Source of the DNA: Curvibacter sp. AEP1-3
GTDB taxonomy: Bacteria > Pseudomonadota > Gammaproteobacteria > Burkholderiales > Burkholderiaceae_C
DNA: 64,000 nucleotides
Direction of reading: 5' to 3'
Assembly (NCBI RefSeq): GCF_002163715.1
Contig: NZ_CP015698.1
Coordinates: forward strand, 1,364,001 to 1,428,000
In this document: piece after piece, positions 62,593 through 64,000 of the stretch
Position numbering within the stretch: position 1 is the stretch's first letter
How the letters are laid out: each line of letters opens with the position of its first letter
Made by a program: the position numbers and the translations under genes
Notes under the pieces: model-generated
Databases searched by the model: none
What the model saw: only the letters and a program-made list of their open reading frames with translations
What the model was told of the DNA's origin: nothing

Positions 62593-63927
62593 ATGCACAG
62601 CCCCACCACCTTCCGACTGCGCCTCTTGCCCCTCGCATGGGCCCTGGCCGGCGTGTTTGCCGCATCCCACGCGTCTGCCCAAAGCCTGCAGGACCTGTAC
62701 ACCGCAGCCCGTGGCTATGACGCGAGCTACCAGTCCGCCAAGAGCCTGTATGAGGCCAATCTGGCCAAAGCCGAGCAGGCCCGGGCCCTGCTGCTGCCCA
62801 GTGCCAACTTTGCATTGGGTGCCAGCCGCTCCAACCAGGAAATCCTGCCTAACCCGGACCGCAGCTTCGGCGCACAAACGGCCACTATCAGCGCTTCCCA
62901 GCCCCTGTACCGCCCCGCCAACAAGGCCAGCTACGACCAGGGCATGAAGAGCGTGGAAGCCGCCAAGGCCCAGTTGTTGGCCTCTGAGCAAGATCTGATC
63001 GTGCGGGTGAGCCAGGCCTACTTTGATGTGCTGGCCTCGACCGACAGCCTAACCTTTGTCAAAGCCCAAAAGGCTGCAGTAGCCGAGCAACTGGCATCTG
63101 CCAAGCGCAACTTCGAGGTCGGTACCTCCACCATCACCGATACCCGCGAAGCCCAGGCCCGCTTTGACCTGGTGGTCGCCCAGGAACTGGCTGCTGAGAA
63201 CGACCTGCGCGTCAAATCCATCGCCCTGAATCAGCTGGTGGGCGTGAGCAATGCCTCGCCCAAGCCACTGGCCGCCCCCATCGTGCTGGCACCGGTGGAA
63301 CCTGCGGACCCGGAAGCCTGGGTGCAGCAGTCTGAAGACCAACACCCCGCACTGGCGCAGTTGAAGGTGGCCCTGGAAGTGGCCAAGCTGGAAACCGCCA
63401 AAGCAGAAGCCGGCCACAAACCCACCCTGGACTTGACCGGCAGCTATTCCGCAGTCAACAACAACGGCACATCCACCGCTGTTGCCGATAGCCGTGTGAA
63501 CGTGGCCACCATCGGTGTGAGCTTCAACCTGCCGGTTTTCGCCGGTTTTGCGACCCAGAACCGCATCAAGGAAACCCTGGCGCTGGAAGAGAAAGCCCGC
63601 ACCGATCTGGAGGCCAGCCGCCGCACCATCGCGCAGGCCACCCGCACCGCCTACTTCGGCGTGCAAAGCGGTCAGGCCCAAGTCAAGGCCTATGAGGCTG
63701 CCGAAGCCTCCAGCCAGAGCGCGCTGGACGCCAACAAGCTGGGTTACCAGGTTGGTGTGCGCATCAACATCGATGTGCTCAATAGCCAGAGCCAGCTCTA
63801 CAGCACCAAGGCCACCCTGGCCAAAGCGCGTTACGACGTGCTGGTGGGTGGATTGAAGCTCAAGCAAGCCGCCGGCACCCTGAAGGCCGAGGACCTGGCG
63901 CCTATCAACAGCCAACTGGTACCGTGA
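62593..63927 (+). CDS. tolC: TolC-family outer-membrane efflux channel
   Basis: 444 residues with a signal peptide (about 1-28, ending ASHASAQSL). Two OEP repeats: LQDLYTAARGYDASYQSAKSLYEANLAKAEQARALLLPSAN and the second with NQLVG, LKVALEVAKLETAKAEAGHKPTLDLTGSYS and VGVRINIDVLNSQSQLYSTKATLAKARYDVL. TolC forms a trimeric channel used by several pumps. It may serve the RND pump upstream, but the Pcm-rhodanese-tolC order also occurs without a pump. Confidence 0.94.
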   Translation: MHSPTTFRLRLLPLAWALAGVFAASHASAQSLQDLYTAARGYDASYQSAKSLYEANLAKAEQARALLLPSANFALGASRSNQEILPNPDRSFGAQTATISASQPLYRPANKASYDQGMKSVEAAKAQLLASEQDLIVRVSQAYFDVLASTDSLTFVKAQKAAVAEQLASAKRNFEVGTSTITDTREAQARFDLVVAQELAAENDLRVKSIALNQLVGVSNASPKPLAAPIVLAPVEPADPEAWVQQSEDQHPALAQLKVALEVAKLETAKAEAGHKPTLDLTGSYSAVNNNGTSTAVADSRVNVATIGVSFNLPVFAGFATQNRIKETLALEEKARTDLEASRRTIAQATRTAYFGVQSGQAQVKAYEAAEASSQSALDANKLGYQVGVRINIDVLNSQSQLYSTKATLAKARYDVLVGGLKLKQAAGTLKAEDLAPINSQLVP

Positions 63928-63936
63928 TGACCCCCG

Positions 63937-64000
63937 GAGGCACTTCGACATAAAAAGTGCCTCTGGCGCCCGCGGAATATGCGCGAGCAGCTATACAAAC
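63937..64000. repeat. Hairpin after tolC joined to dispersed repeat copy 10
   Basis: GAGGCACTT (63937-63945) and AAGTGCCTC (63955-63963) form a perfect 9-bp stem around a 9-base loop. The repeat, read on the minus strand, follows as TAGCTGCTCGCGCA, TATTCCGC, GGGCGCCAGAGGC, and shares its GCCTC end with the hairpin. Probable end of the tolC transcript. The window ends here. Confidence 0.85.

Noticed and set aside
62593..63927. TolC as dedicated partner of the RND pump
   Set aside because: Two unrelated genes and more than 1 kb lie between them, and pcm-rhodanese-tolC also exists as its own cluster; the link is possible but not shown.

Overview
The window looks like chromosomal DNA from a betaproteobacterium of the Comamonadaceae (Rhodoferax/Curvibacter-like). 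Genes are GC-rich. The beta-ketothiolase is close to BktB of Cupriavidus, and the gene sets are typical Burkholderiales: RpfE-like/recJ, Entner-Doudoroff edd-eda, paired DUF1631 genes around ettA, and Pcm/rhodanese/TolC. A short dispersed repeat occurs ten times. I see no rRNA, tRNA, insertion sequence, prophage or CRISPR array. Assignments come from reading the sequence only.

Layout. 1-3841: start of lolC (minus, cut by the window edge), an RpfE-like gene, recJ and a translationally coupled Nudix hydrolase. 3900-18024: housekeeping and metabolic genes (CorA/ZntB, SDR, PPK2, BktB thiolase, diguanylate cyclase, nitronate monooxygenase, 2OG-Fe oxygenase, hemerythrin, YitT, DUF1003, MDR oxidoreductase, DUF6671, a lone pilin, a serine beta-lactamase-like hydrolase coupled to a core MetE/MesD-like methionine synthase). 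18164-22859: a general amino-acid ABC transporter aapJQMP behind a sigma-54 promoter, with a stem-loop after aapJ. 22861-35958: M14 peptidase, flavin reductase, TAXI protein, DUF1631-ettA-DUF1631, rhlE, and an oxidoreductase whose start overlaps the rhlE tail in another frame. 36112-39656: an operon of an unknown RHH-like protein, PspA, YqiJ and flotillin, with a clear promoter. 39849-42393: edd-eda with a HexR-type operator. 42506-46251: nucleotidyltransferase, PdxH, DUF502, VanZ and an AEC transporter.

46273-52537 is a zinc homeostasis locus. Divergent transcription units (zur, ABC ATPase, FtsX-like permease, Cys/His-rich exported peptide and DUF3299 on minus; a 49-codon membrane ORF and znuCBA on plus) share an intergenic region with three copies of an 18-bp palindrome, probably Zur boxes. 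The minus arm resembles the Zrg-type accessory zinc systems. The 49-codon ORF and the 80-residue four-Cys peptide are the most novel-looking parts.

52657-64000: a small membrane protein, an NtrC-type two-component pair, msrA, then a TetR-controlled RND efflux operon followed by an isoaspartate methyltransferase-like gene, a rhodanese and a TolC-like protein.
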